In this document: positions 56,313-64,000 of the stretch, one piece after another
Layout: the number at the start of each line of letters is the position of its first letter
Numbering within the stretch: the first letter of the stretch is position 1
NCBI RefSeq assembly: GCF_008039875.1
Contig: NZ_VRUU01000004.1
Location: 81,564 to 145,563 of the forward strand
DNA: 64,000 nucleotides
Reading direction: 5' to 3'
Origin: Methylobacterium sp. WL119
GTDB taxonomy: Bacteria; Pseudomonadota; Alphaproteobacteria; Rhizobiales; Beijerinckiaceae
Position numbers and translations under genes: made by a program
Notes under the pieces: model-generated
Seen by the model: only the letters and a program-made list of their open reading frames with translations
The model's database searches: none
Told to the model about the DNA's origin: nothing

Positions 56313-56430
56313 TCGGTCGACCGCGCCGGGCGGCATCGAGCCGAGGCGGACATCGATCGCGTCGATCGCGCATCTTCTCACGAAGCCGTGAGCATTCGTG
56401 AGCCCACTCCAAGATCCGCAGAGGTATTGG

Positions 56431-56445
56431 TTAACCGCGATTTAA
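56431..56445. promoter_or_regulatory. CtrA-type box TTAA-N7-TTAA before the chemoreceptor gene
   Basis: TTAACCGCGATTTAA is an exact CtrA full-site match. It ends 46 bp before the chemoreceptor ATG, in an AT-rich patch and close to the position expected for activation near a -35 element. CtrA controls motility and chemotaxis genes in many alphaproteobacteria. Confidence 0.55.
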
Positions 56446-56491
56446 GCGATCTTGGGCGATCTTCGGCTGTTCAACGTGATCGGATAGATCG

Positions 56492-58183
56492 ATGCTCCGT
56501 CTTTCAAACATCAAAATCCTGCCGAAGCTCATTGCCGTGATCGCATCGATCGCCGTCGTCGTCGGTGGATGCGTCTGGTATGCGCAGGCGCGCATGACCA
56601 CGATCGACGACGCCTACAGCCTCCTGATCGTCCACGAGGCGAAAGGTGTCGCGAGCGCGCGCCGGGCAAACGGCCTGATGTTCGAGCTCAACTACTGGGT
56701 CTACCGCATCATCGCCGAGACCGACGAGGCCCAGATCAAGAGCGCCAATGCGGGCTTCGAGGCGGTGCTGCCCAACATGAGGCAGGCGCTGGCCGACCTC
56801 CGCGAGCAGGCGCCTGCCTTCGGCGCGCGCGTCGAGGCGCAGAACGCCCGGGTCGACCGGTTCCTCAAGGACGTGACCGAGGTGCGCAGGCTCGGGACCG
56901 CGAACGAGAACGCGGACGCCATAGCCCTCGTGCACCGCGCCATCGATCCGACCTTCGCCACCATGACGGACGAAGGCAGCAGGCTCGCGCACGACATTGC
57001 CGCCTATATGGAGCATCAGTCCGACGTCCTGAGCGATCAGACGAATGCGACGCGCTACACCCTGATGGCGCTGGCCGCTCTCGGCCTCCTGGTCGGCCTC
57101 GTCGCCGCGACCCTGGTGTCGATCGTCGGCATCACGCGTCCGCTGGGTCGGCTGGTCGTCGTCCTCCGACGTATGGAAAACGGCGAGATCGATGCGCAGA
57201 TCGCCGAGGCGCGCCGCGGCGACGAGGTCGGCTACGTCGGCCGGGCCGTCGAAGGCATCACGGCCATGGTTGCCCGGAAGGCCGCCGAGCAGGCGGAGAT
57301 CAAGGGCATCGCCGACGCGGCGGCGGCCTCCGAGCGCAAGCGCGTCATGACGGAGCTGGCCGACGGGTTCGAACGGGCGGTCGGCGGCATCGTCGGCATG
57401 GTGTCCTCCTCCGCCACCGAGCTGCAGGCCACCGCCCAGACGATGACCGCGACCGCACGGGAGACGGCCAGCCAATCGTCCACCGTGGCGGCCGCCGCCG
57501 AGGAGGCGGCCTCCAACGTGAATACCGTGGCGGCGGCGGCGGAAGAGCTCGGCTCGTCGGTCCAGGAGATCGGGCGGCAGGTCTCCGGCTCGGCCGACCT
57601 CGCGCAGACGGCGGTCTCCGAAGCGGAGCAGACCGGACGCCTGGTTCACGAACTGAGCCAGGCGGCCGCCAAGATCGGCGACGTGGTGGGGCTGATCTCG
57701 AACATCGCCGGCCAGACCAACCTGCTGGCGCTCAACGCCACCATCGAGGCGGCGCGCGCCGGAGAGGCCGGGCGCGGCTTCGCGGTGGTCGCCGCCGAGG
57801 TGAAGGAGCTTGCCAACCAGACGGCCAGCGCCACCGCCGAGATCGGCAGCCAGATCGCCCAGATCCAGACCTCGACGCAAGGGGCGGTGCAGGCGATCGG
57901 GACCATCTCGACGCGCATCCGTGAGATCGACGCGGTCGCCGCGTCGATCGCGGCGGCGGTGGAGGAGCAGGGTGCGGCGACCCAGGAGATCGTGCGCAAC
58001 GTCGCGCAGGCCTCCGCCGGCACGAGCGAGGTCACCGGCAACATCGCCGGCGTCGCGCAGGCTTCGGAGGAGACCGGCGCCGCGGCCGCGCAGGTGCTGG
58101 CCTCGGCGTCCGAACTGTCGCGTCAGTCGGAGCATCTTGGCGCGGAGGTCGCCCGCTTCCTCGCAACCGTTCGTGCCGCCTGA
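56492..58183 (+). CDS. Methyl-accepting chemotaxis protein
   Basis: The 563-residue receptor has transmembrane helix 1 near residues 12-30, a periplasmic four-helix-type sensing region of about 150 residues, helix 2 near 188-213, a HAMP domain ([20 protein letters not shown]) and a cytoplasmic coiled-coil. The signalling tip [20 protein letters not shown] is intact, followed by [16 protein letters not shown]. No C-terminal CheR-binding pentapeptide is seen. The ligand is unknown. A CtrA box lies upstream and a terminator follows. Confidence 0.92.
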   Translation: MLRLSNIKILPKLIAVIASIAVVVGGCVWYAQARMTTIDDAYSLLIVHEAKGVASARRANGLMFELNYWVYRIIAETDEAQIKSANAGFEAVLPNMRQALADLREQAPAFGARVEAQNARVDRFLKDVTEVRRLGTANENADAIALVHRAIDPTFATMTDEGSRLAHDIAAYMEHQSDVLSDQTNATRYTLMALAALGLLVGLVAATLVSIVGITRPLGRLVVVLRRMENGEIDAQIAEARRGDEVGYVGRAVEGITAMVARKAAEQAEIKGIADAAAASERKRVMTELADGFERAVGGIVGMVSSSATELQATAQTMTATARETASQSSTVAAAAEEAASNVNTVAAAAEELGSSVQEIGRQVSGSADLAQTAVSEAEQTGRLVHELSQAAAKIGDVVGLISNIAGQTNLLALNATIEAARAGEAGRGFAVVAAEVKELANQTASATAEIGSQIAQIQTSTQGAVQAIGTISTRIREIDAVAASIAAAVEEQGAATQEIVRNVAQASAGTSEVTGNIAGVAQASEETGAAAAQVLASASELSRQSEHLGAEVARFLATVRAA

Positions 58184-58211
58184 GCCGCCGGGCTTTCCGG
58201 GGCGGCTCCGA

Positions 58212-58237
58212 GGCCGGGCATCGTGCCCGGCCTTCCT
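58212..58237 (+). terminator. Terminator after the chemoreceptor gene
   Basis: GGCCGGGCA-TCG-TGCCCGGCC is a 9-bp perfect stem with a 3-nt loop followed by TTCCT, 28 bp after the stop and between converging genes. Confidence 0.7.
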
Positions 58238-58270
58238 CCGTTCGCGGGCCTTCGCCGCGACACCGGGCGG

Positions 58271-59281
58271 TCAATGCCCGTCGAAGAACTCCAGCATCGC
58301 GGCGTCGAAGCGGTCGGTCGCCTCCATGTGGACGAGGTGGCCGATGCCCGCGAACACGATCGCCCGGCCGTTCGGCATCCTCGCGGCCAGCGCCGTCGCG
58401 TTGTCGGCGTTGCGGCCCATCCTCGCGGCGAGGTCCGGCGGGGCGTAGGGCTTGCCCGGCGCGTTGTGATCGGCGCCGCCCATGACGAACAGGGTCGGCA
58501 TCGGGAGCAGCGGGATCTCGTGCACCACCGGCTGGCCCCAGATCATGGTGTAGGAGTTCACGAACGATTGCAGCCAGCGCGGATACTCGCCCGCTCCCTT
58601 CACCCGCTCGCGCACCTCGACGAACGGCTCGATCGCCGATTCCGGCAGCGAGAGCGCGTAGCTGGTCATCAGCTGCCGGCGGTAGGCGGCCGCCGTGAGC
58701 TCGCCCTCGCGCTTGAGCAGGGTGTCGTTGGCGACCGGCGGCACGCTGAAGCGGTAATCCTCCAGGCCGAGCGGCGCCTCGAGGACGAGGCTGTTGACCC
58801 GGTCGGGGGCGTTGCGTGCCAACCGCACGGCCAGCATCCCGCCCATCGAGTGGGCGACCACGTCGACCCGGCGCAGGTTCAGGTGATCGAGCAGCGCGAC
58901 GGTGTCGGCGGCCATCGCGTCGAAGGTGAACGGGCCGATGGGCTTCGAGGACTTGCCGAAGCCGAGCTGGTCGGGCGCGACCACGCGGTAGCCCGCGCCC
59001 GTCAGCGCCGCGACGACCGGCGCCCAGTAGCTCGCCGGGAAGTTGCGGCCGTGCAGCAGCAGCGCCGTGCGGCCGTTGGCCGTGCCGGTCGGCGCCACGT
59101 CCATGTAGGCGAGGCGCTGGGCCTCGCCGTCGCGCGACAGCGCGAGGAAGCGCACCGGATACGGGTAGGCGAAGCCTTCCAGCCCGATCCCGAGCGGCGG
59201 TGCCTCCTGCGCCGGTGCCGCCATCGGCATCAGCGGCAACAGGGCGAGCAGCAGGGCGGTGGTCCGCGTCATCGTCGGCAT
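58271..59281 (-). CDS. Exported alpha/beta-fold hydrolase
   Basis: The 336-residue product has a signal peptide (TTALLLALLPLMPMAAPAQ, cut near residue 24), then an alpha/beta hydrolase fold with the oxyanion HGRNFPA, the nucleophile elbow AHSMGGML, the Asp region VMGGADHNAPG and the His in GIGHLVHMEA. The substrate is not known. The first of two closely spaced ATGs (59281) is used. It is convergent with the chemoreceptor. Confidence 0.86.
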   Translation of the reverse strand: MPTMTRTTALLLALLPLMPMAAPAQEAPPLGIGLEGFAYPYPVRFLALSRDGEAQRLAYMDVAPTGTANGRTALLLHGRNFPASYWAPVVAALTGAGYRVVAPDQLGFGKSSKPIGPFTFDAMAADTVALLDHLNLRRVDVVAHSMGGMLAVRLARNAPDRVNSLVLEAPLGLEDYRFSVPPVANDTLLKREGELTAAAYRRQLMTSYALSLPESAIEPFVEVRERVKGAGEYPRWLQSFVNSYTMIWGQPVVHEIPLLPMPTLFVMGGADHNAPGKPYAPPDLAARMGRNADNATALAARMPNGRAIVFAGIGHLVHMEATDRFDAAMLEFFDGH

Positions 59282-59482
59282 CGGGGCGTCATCCGTCAGA
59301 TCGAGGCGACGACGCGATGGCGCGTCGCGAAGGCGGAAAAGCGGCGCACGGGCGAAGGATCCCGCGGCCATGTCACCGGCGCGCTGCTCAAGCCTGCGTG
59401 AAGCCGCTATGTGCGGGCGCAAGCGCCGGGCGGACCCACGGCGGCCGGCGGCCGGGGTCGGCCCAGAACAAGGTTTTCGACG

Positions 59483-60946
59483 ATGACCGAGACGGCCGGA
59501 TCGTCCGGACGACGCGCGATCCGCGGGGCGGAGGAGGAAGCGCAGGCGGCAAGCGGCCTCGGCGACGGGAGCCCGGCCGCCGCGAGGCCGGCCGACGGGC
59601 TTCCCCCGCGCGAGCGCCTGCTGGCGATGGCGGCGGTGTCGCTCGCCATGACCATGGCGGTGCTCGACGGGGCGATCGTCAACGTGGCGCTGCCGGTGAT
59701 GGCCAAGGACCTCGCGGTCGATCCGGCCGCGGCGATCTTCGTGGTCAACGGCTACCAGATCGCGGTGACGGCGGCGCTCCTGCCCTTCGCCTCCCTCGGC
59801 GACATCCTCGGCTACAAGCGCGTGTACCTCGCCGGGCTGGCGGCGTTCGTCGCGGCCTCGCTCGCCTGCGCCTTCGCGCCGAGCCTCGGCTTCCTGATCG
59901 CCGGGCGCCTGGCGCAGGGGCTCGGCGCCGCCGGCGTGATGAGCGTCAACATCGCGCTGGTGCGCTTCATCTATCCCCACCGGATGATCGGCCGCGGCGT
60001 CGGCAACGTGGCGCTCGTCGTCGCCGTCGCCTCCGCGGCCGGCCCGACGGTCGCCGCCGCGATCCTCTCGGTGGCGTCCTGGCCGTGGCTGTTCCTGGTC
60101 AACCTGCCGGTGGGCGGCCTCGCCTTCCTCGTCGCCTCGCGGACGCTGCCGACGACGCCGCGCAGCGGGGCGCGCTTCGACGCGTTGAGCGCGGTGCTGA
60201 ACGCGCTGACCTTCGGCCTGCTGATCGTCGGCGTCGACCGCCTCGGCGACGCCGACGGGCGGGCGATCGCCTTCGCCGAGATCGCGGGCGCCGTCGCGGT
60301 CGGCGCGGTGTTCGTGCTGTACCAGCTGCGCCTGCGGGCTCCGCTGCTGCCGGTCGACCTCCTGCGGATCCCGGCCTTCGCGCTGTCGATGGCGACCTCG
60401 ATCGCCTCGTTCGCGGCGCAGATGAGCGCCTACATCGCCCTGCCCTTCTATTTCCAGGACGTGCTGCACCTCTCGGGCACGCAGACCGGCTTCCTGATGA
60501 CGCCCTGGCCGATCGCGATCGCGGCGATGGCGCCGGTCGCCGGGCGGCTCGCCGACCGCTACCCGCCGGGGCTGCTCGGCGGCATCGGCCTCGCGCTGAT
60601 GGCGTCAGGCATCGCCGCGATGGCGCTGCTGCCGGCGCACCCGGCGACCCTCGACATCGTCTGGCGGCTGACGCTGAGCGGCCTCGGCTTCGGCCTGTTC
60701 CAGACGCCGAACAACAAGGTCATCATCACTTCCGCCCCGCGCGAGCGCAGCGGCGGGGCGAGCGGCATGCAGTCGACGGCGCGGCTCACCGGCCAGTCCC
60801 TCGGCGCGGCGATGGTGGCGGTGATCTTCGGGATGACCCAGGGCGCCGGGCCGGAGCGGGCGGTGTCGCTGGCGCTGTGGTCCGCGGTGGCGCTCGCCGT
60901 GTTCGGCGGCTGCGCCAGCGTTCTGCGGCGGGGCAGAGCCGGATAG
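59483..60946 (+). CDS. DHA2-family MFS multidrug exporter
   Basis: The 487-residue product has an N-terminal cytoplasmic Ala/Gly-rich lead of about 45 residues and about 14 membrane segments with LAMTMAVLDGAIVNVALPVM, the motif A-like LGDILGYKRVYLAG, and the family C-motif region. It is a proton-driven exporter of toxic compounds; the substrate is unknown. Unlike the emrB-like gene at 8-10 kb it ends normally, and no adaptor gene is adjacent. The ATG at 59483 gives an MTET start. Confidence 0.87.
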   Translation: MTETAGSSGRRAIRGAEEEAQAASGLGDGSPAAARPADGLPPRERLLAMAAVSLAMTMAVLDGAIVNVALPVMAKDLAVDPAAAIFVVNGYQIAVTAALLPFASLGDILGYKRVYLAGLAAFVAASLACAFAPSLGFLIAGRLAQGLGAAGVMSVNIALVRFIYPHRMIGRGVGNVALVVAVASAAGPTVAAAILSVASWPWLFLVNLPVGGLAFLVASRTLPTTPRSGARFDALSAVLNALTFGLLIVGVDRLGDADGRAIAFAEIAGAVAVGAVFVLYQLRLRAPLLPVDLLRIPAFALSMATSIASFAAQMSAYIALPFYFQDVLHLSGTQTGFLMTPWPIAIAAMAPVAGRLADRYPPGLLGGIGLALMASGIAAMALLPAHPATLDIVWRLTLSGLGFGLFQTPNNKVIITSAPRERSGGASGMQSTARLTGQSLGAAMVAVIFGMTQGAGPERAVSLALWSAVALAVFGGCASVLRRGRAG

Positions 60947-61022
60947 GCTGCATGCCACCTGGGGCCGGACCGGCGCGTTGATCGGCATCGCGAGACATCG
61001 CGGCAACCAGGGATCGACCGAA

Positions 61023-61820
61023 ATGGACATGAACCTGAAGGGCCGCCGCGCCCTCGTCACCGGCTCTACCGGCGGCATCGGCTTCGGGATCGCCCAGGCG
61101 CTCCTCGACCTCGGCGCCAGCGTCGGCATCAACGGGCGCACCGCGGAACGCGTCGAGGCGGCCATCGCGGCCCTGCGCGGGAAGACCCAGGCCGGCGAGG
61201 CCTTCGCGGCGGTCGGCGACGTGGCGACGGCCGATGGGGTCGCCGCGCTGGTCGCGGCGCTGCCGGACGTCGACATCCTGGTCAACAACACGGGGATCTT
61301 CGAGCCGAAGCCGTTCTTCGACATCCCCGATGGCGACTGGCAGCGCTTCTTCGACGTCAACGTGATGAGCGGCGTGCGTCTGTCGCGCGCCTACGCGCCG
61401 GGGATGGTGGCGCGGGGCTGGGGCCGCGTGGTCTTCATCGCCAGCGAGTCGGGCATCAACATCCCGGTCGAGATGGTCCATTACGGGATGACGAAGACGG
61501 CGCAGCTCGCGGTCTCGCGCGGGCTCGCCGAGACGGTCTCGGGCACCGGCGTCACGGTCAACAGCGTGCTGCCGGGGCCGACCCTGTCTGAGGGCGTCGC
61601 CGATTTCATGAAGCAGATGGCCGGCGGATCGGGCGAGGCCGATCTCGACGCCCTCGGCCGCCAGTTCGTCGCCGAGCACCGCCCGACATCGCTGATCGGA
61701 CGGCTGGCCAGCGTCGAGGAAGTGGCCAACATGGTGGCCTACGTCTGCAGCCCGGCGGCGAGCGCGACCAGCGGCGCGGCGCTTCGAGTGGATGGCGGCG
61801 TCCTGCGCAACATCGCCTGA
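61023..61820 (+). CDS. SDR-family oxidoreductase
   Basis: The 265-residue classical short-chain dehydrogenase has the cofactor motif TGSTGGIG, the NNTG variant of the NNAG motif, and the catalytic Tyr/Lys in VHYGMTKTAQLAVSRG, with the Ser in FIASESGIN. AGGGA lies about 9 nt before the ATG at 61023. The substrate is unknown. A strong terminator follows. Confidence 0.87.
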   Translation: MDMNLKGRRALVTGSTGGIGFGIAQALLDLGASVGINGRTAERVEAAIAALRGKTQAGEAFAAVGDVATADGVAALVAALPDVDILVNNTGIFEPKPFFDIPDGDWQRFFDVNVMSGVRLSRAYAPGMVARGWGRVVFIASESGINIPVEMVHYGMTKTAQLAVSRGLAETVSGTGVTVNSVLPGPTLSEGVADFMKQMAGGSGEADLDALGRQFVAEHRPTSLIGRLASVEEVANMVAYVCSPAASATSGAALRVDGGVLRNIA

Positions 61821-61837
61821 CGCCTGATCGGGTCGCG

Positions 61838-61860
61838 CGGGGCGGCGTGGCGCCGCCCCG
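61838..61860. terminator. Terminator between converging SDR and SWIB genes
   Basis: A 10-bp perfect GC stem (CGGGGCGGCG with CGCCGCCCCG) and a TGG loop lie 18 bp after the SDR stop. TTCG follows on the plus strand. Confidence 0.65.
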
Positions 61861-61935
61861 TTCGAGCGCACCGTCGAAGCAGGACGATCCGGGAACCGCG
61901 TCTCCGGATCGACCCGACGACGGGTCCGGCGCGGC

Positions 61936-62292
61936 TCAGGCCTTGAGGTGGGCGGCGAGGTGCTTGTTCATCTCGAACATGCTGCACTTGTCCTTGCCGA
62001 AGACCTTCTTGAGCTTGTCGTCAGCGAGGATCTCGCGCTTGTTCTCCGGGTTCTGGAGGTTGTGCTTCTTGATGTATTCCCAGACCTTGCTGACGACCTC
62101 GCCGCGCGGGATCGGGCTGGTGCCGACGATGGCGCCGAGATCGGCCGAGGGCTTCAGCGGCTGCTGCAGGGCGTTCGGCTTGGCGCCGGCGGCGGCCTTG
62201 GTCGCCTTGGGGGCTGCAGCCTTCGCGGGCTTGGCGTCCTTGGTCTCCTTCGCAGCCTTCGGGGCGGCCTTTTCCGTCGTCTTGGTTGCCAT
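61936..62292 (-). CDS. SWIB/MDM2-domain protein
   Basis: The 118-residue product has a Lys/Ala-rich N-terminal half of about 45 residues, like a histone H1 tail, and a SWIB domain at about 45-115 (PLKPSADLGAIVG, IPRGEVVSKVWEYIKKHNLQ, NKREILADDKLKKVFGKD, FEMNKHLAAHL). SWIB domains occur in eukaryotic chromatin remodellers and in Chlamydia and some alphaproteobacteria; the bacterial role is unknown, perhaps DNA-associated. GGAGGAA precedes the ATG at 62292. Confidence 0.88.
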   Translation of the reverse strand: MATKTTEKAAPKAAKETKDAKPAKAAAPKATKAAAGAKPNALQQPLKPSADLGAIVGTSPIPRGEVVSKVWEYIKKHNLQNPENKREILADDKLKKVFGKDKCSMFEMNKHLAAHLKA

Positions 62293-62507
62293 GGGGTTCC
62301 TCCGGTTCTCGCTGCGAGCGTGAACGTGACATCCCCGCAGCAGGGGTGAGCATAGCAGCAAGAACTAAGGGCTAGCGCAGCCGTTCCAAGGGAAAACTGG
62401 AACAGTTCCCTTCATCATCCACAGGGTGTGGCGCCGGCGGGCGGGTTCGGCACCGGTTTTCGCGCCGCGAAACCCTTTCTTCACCCAACCGGAGGACAGA
62501 TCCGGGC

Positions 62508-62630
62508 ATGGTCAGCACCGCCCTCGCCCTCGCTTTCGTCTCCGCGTTCGCCCTGGTCCTCGGGCTCGGCATCGGCATTGCCGCCGAGCCGAATGCTTGC
62601 GATCACCCGCATGGCGGCGGATTGATCTGA
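62508..62630 (+). CDS. Candidate 40-residue membrane or secreted peptide
   Basis: ATG at 62508 opens a 40-codon frame starting MVSTALALAFVSAFALVLGL, a hydrophobic helix, followed by a His/Gly/Cys-containing tail (ACDHPHGGG). GGAGG lies 12 nt upstream, farther than usual. It is in a 450-bp stretch between the SWIB and DUF2721 genes that otherwise has no gene. Coding status is unproven. Confidence 0.4.
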   Translation: MVSTALALAFVSAFALVLGLGIGIAAEPNACDHPHGGGLI

Positions 62631-62747
62631 GGGCGCGAAGGCCGGAGCGGACGCCGGATCCTCGCGAACCGTCCGGCCGCCCGGACGTTGGCGGCGTCGG
62701 AGGCCGGCCCTCCCGCCTTCCTCCTCGCGCCGCGGAAACCTCTGCCC

Positions 62748-63230
62748 ATGTCGAGCCTCGAGCCGAACACCCTCGACGGCATCGCGCACATCATCCAGGT
62801 GGCGCTGACGCCGGTGTTCCTGCTGTCCGGGGTGGCGACCCTGCTCAACGTCTTCGGCGCGCGCCTCGCCCGCGTGTCGGATCAGGCGGAGCGGGCGTCG
62901 AGCCTGCTCGCGGGCGCGAGCGAGGCGGAGCGCCGCCGCCTCGGCCACCGGCTCGACCGCCTGCAGCTGCGGGCGCTGCTGCTCGACGCGGCCGTGGTGC
63001 TCGCGGCGCTTTCGGGGGTCTCGACCTGCGGCGCCGTCCTGACGCTGTTCGTCGGCGCGCTGCGCGACGCCACCGTGGCCGGCGTGCTGTTCGCGTTGTT
63101 CGGCACGGCGATCCTGTGCACGCTCCTGGCGCTGGTCGCCTTCGGGACCGAGATGCTGTTCGCGAGCCGCGGCGTGCGCAACCGTGTCGCCCTGCGGCGC
63201 GCCCAGGCGGAAGCCGGGCCGGAAGGCTGA
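62748..63230 (+). CDS. DUF2721-family membrane protein
   Basis: The 160-residue product has a short N-terminal arm and about three hydrophobic helices (IAHIIQVALTPVFLLSGVAT, ALLLDAAVVLAALSG, GVLFALFGTAILCTLLALVA), with the DUF2721 Arg/Asp-rich loop ARLARVSDQAERA. The function is unknown. The ATG at 62748 is preferred over the in-frame start 60 nt upstream. Confidence 0.8.
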   Translation: MSSLEPNTLDGIAHIIQVALTPVFLLSGVATLLNVFGARLARVSDQAERASSLLAGASEAERRRLGHRLDRLQLRALLLDAAVVLAALSGVSTCGAVLTLFVGALRDATVAGVLFALFGTAILCTLLALVAFGTEMLFASRGVRNRVALRRAQAEAGPEG

Positions 63231-63319
63231 AGGGGCCCGCGGAACCCATCGCGGGTCCGAGCTTTCCCCTGCGAACGCCCGGGATGCCGGGTCCGTGCAG
63301 TCCTGCGAAAGGTATCGCG

Positions 63320-63754
63320 ATGCCGACAGATCTTCCCAACGAGCGCAGCATCCGCAAGGCCGGCTCGATGGAGCTCGACCCCTCGGCCGAGGGCGTCGCC
63401 ATCGACGAGACCGTCCGGCTGATCGCCTCCAACAAGGTCGAGGGCACGGCGGTCTACGATGCCGCCGGCAAGCACCTCGGCGCGATGCACAACTTCATGG
63501 TCGACAAGGTCTCGGGCCAGGTCGCCTACGCAGTGCTCGCCTTCGGCGGGTTCCTGGGGCTCGGCGAGAACCACCACCCACTGCCGTGGAAGGCGCTGAC
63601 CTACAGCGTCGAGCTCGGCGGCTACGTGGTGGACATCGACCCGGCGACGCTCGCCGGCGCGCCGAGCCACGGCGCCGGCGAGGACGGCTTCGCCGATCCG
63701 GCCTATGGCGGCCGGCTCGACGACTATTACGGTCGCGGCCCGAAAGCGGCCTGA
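63320..63754 (+). CDS. PRC-barrel-domain protein
   Basis: The 144-residue cytoplasmic protein has a PRC-barrel of the type found in photoreaction-centre H subunit and RimM: VRLIASNKVEGTAVYDAAGK, NFMVDKVSGQVAYAVLAFGG and LPWKALTYSVELGGYVVDI. A Tyr/Gly-rich tail follows. AAAGG lies about 8 nt before the ATG at 63320. Stress-linked PRC-barrel proteins of this size are common in Methylobacterium; the partner is unknown. Confidence 0.87.
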   Translation: MPTDLPNERSIRKAGSMELDPSAEGVAIDETVRLIASNKVEGTAVYDAAGKHLGAMHNFMVDKVSGQVAYAVLAFGGFLGLGENHHPLPWKALTYSVELGGYVVDIDPATLAGAPSHGAGEDGFADPAYGGRLDDYYGRGPKAA

Positions 63755-63757
63755 CGA

Positions 63758-63979
63758 TCAGAACTTGCCGCCGAGGCCGACGCTGCCGCCGGGCGTCAGG
63801 GACGGCGTCATGCCGCCCGACGACCCCCCGCTGGCGGGCTCGCCGTCGATCTCCTCGCGGCGGATGCGGCGCGCGCCGTCGTTCGCGGCGCGCGCGTCGT
63901 TGCGCTTGTCCTTGGGCAGGTCGAGCGTCCGGGTCGGCGCCGTCGCCAGCGGGCGCCCGTCGGAATCGACGTTGGCCAT
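63758..63979 (-). CDS. Small hypothetical protein
   Basis: The 73-residue product is polar, rich in Arg/Asp at the N-terminal half and Gly/Ser at the C-terminal end (GGSSGGMTPSLTPGGSVGLGG). It has no signal peptide and I do not recognise it. It ends 3 bp from the converging PRC-barrel gene and is complete in the window. It may be a disordered protein. Confidence 0.55.
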   Translation of the reverse strand: MANVDSDGRPLATAPTRTLDLPKDKRNDARAANDGARRIRREEIDGEPASGGSSGGMTPSLTPGGSVGLGGKF

Positions 63980-64000
63980 GCGCGCCTCGCGGCCCGGAAG

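Noticed and set aside
56504..58135. A 543-codon open frame antisense to the chemoreceptor gene
   Set aside because: The chemoreceptor is fully supported on the plus strand; the antisense product has no domain and low complexity typical of GC-driven frames.
58271..60469. A 732-codon minus-strand frame covering the alpha/beta hydrolase and the MFS gene
   Set aside because: Only the last 336 codons form a real protein with a signal peptide; the rest is antisense to the MFS exporter.

Overview
The window is about 64 kb of very GC-rich alphaproteobacterial chromosome. It most likely comes from Methylobacterium or a close relative. The evidence is the conserved gene orders (rpsB-tsf-pyrH-frr, lepB-rnc-era, rpsF-rpsR-rplI-dnaB-alr-radA-cvpA-purF, glyA-nrdR-ribD-ribE, metX-metW), tandem Omp25-type beta-barrel proteins, CtrA-type TTAA-N7-TTAA boxes, and a 15-kDa dihydrofolate-reductase-like protein that matches what I recall of DmrA, the dihydromethanopterin reductase of methylotrophs. 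No rRNA, tRNA, CRISPR array, transposase or prophage was recognised.

Layout. 0.2-2.7 kb: lptC-lptA-lptB for lipopolysaccharide export, joined by 4-nt start/stop overlaps. 2.7-8.7 kb: a LysR regulator divergent from a LysE-type exporter, two small cytoplasmic genes, then three outer-membrane barrel genes in tandem. 8.0-12.4 kb: an EmrA/EmrB drug-efflux pair divergent from a TetR regulator, with two identical 19-bp operators between them; the EmrB frame has lost its expected stop and runs antisense through the third barrel gene. 12.5-19.1 kb (minus strand): rpsB-tsf, then pyrH-frr and cdsA-dxr, with a BrnT-like toxin-antitoxin pair inserted on the other strand between pyrH and tsf, and with uppS, rseP and bamA absent from their usual places. 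19.3-25.0 kb (minus): pdxJ-acpS, lepB-rnc-era and two rRNA-modification genes. 26-37.7 kb (plus): the ribosomal protein/dnaB/radA/purF series, ending in an SDR gene and the probable dmrA. 37.7-40.7 kb: a VapBC-like pair, ybdK and an unusual SGNH-hydrolase-like gene. 40.7-43.6 kb (minus): NnrU-family, YfgM-like and der genes.

43.7-46.4 kb is accessory: a secreted eight-cysteine protein, a cupin, and a small two-gene cassette that looks like a polymorphic toxin with its immunity gene. 46.6-50.6 kb: glyA-nrdR-ribD-ribE and two very small membrane-protein genes. 50.6-54.1 kb (minus): chorismate mutase, hisC, tyrC and a thioesterase (aromatic amino-acid synthesis). 54.4-58.2 kb: metX-metW (methionine) and a chemoreceptor with a CtrA box. 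58.2-64 kb: an exported alpha/beta hydrolase, a DHA2-type MFS exporter, an SDR, a SWIB-domain protein, DUF2721 and PRC-barrel proteins.

Many neighbouring genes overlap by ATGA, GTGA or TTGA (lptC/A/B, pdxJ/acpS, rnc/era, rsmC/rsuA, vapBC, ybdK/SGNH, nrdR/ribD, ribE/membrane protein, metX/metW), so translational coupling is common. Strong GC-rich hairpins mark several transcript ends. Assignments rest on motifs, length and gene order recognised by eye; no database search was run.
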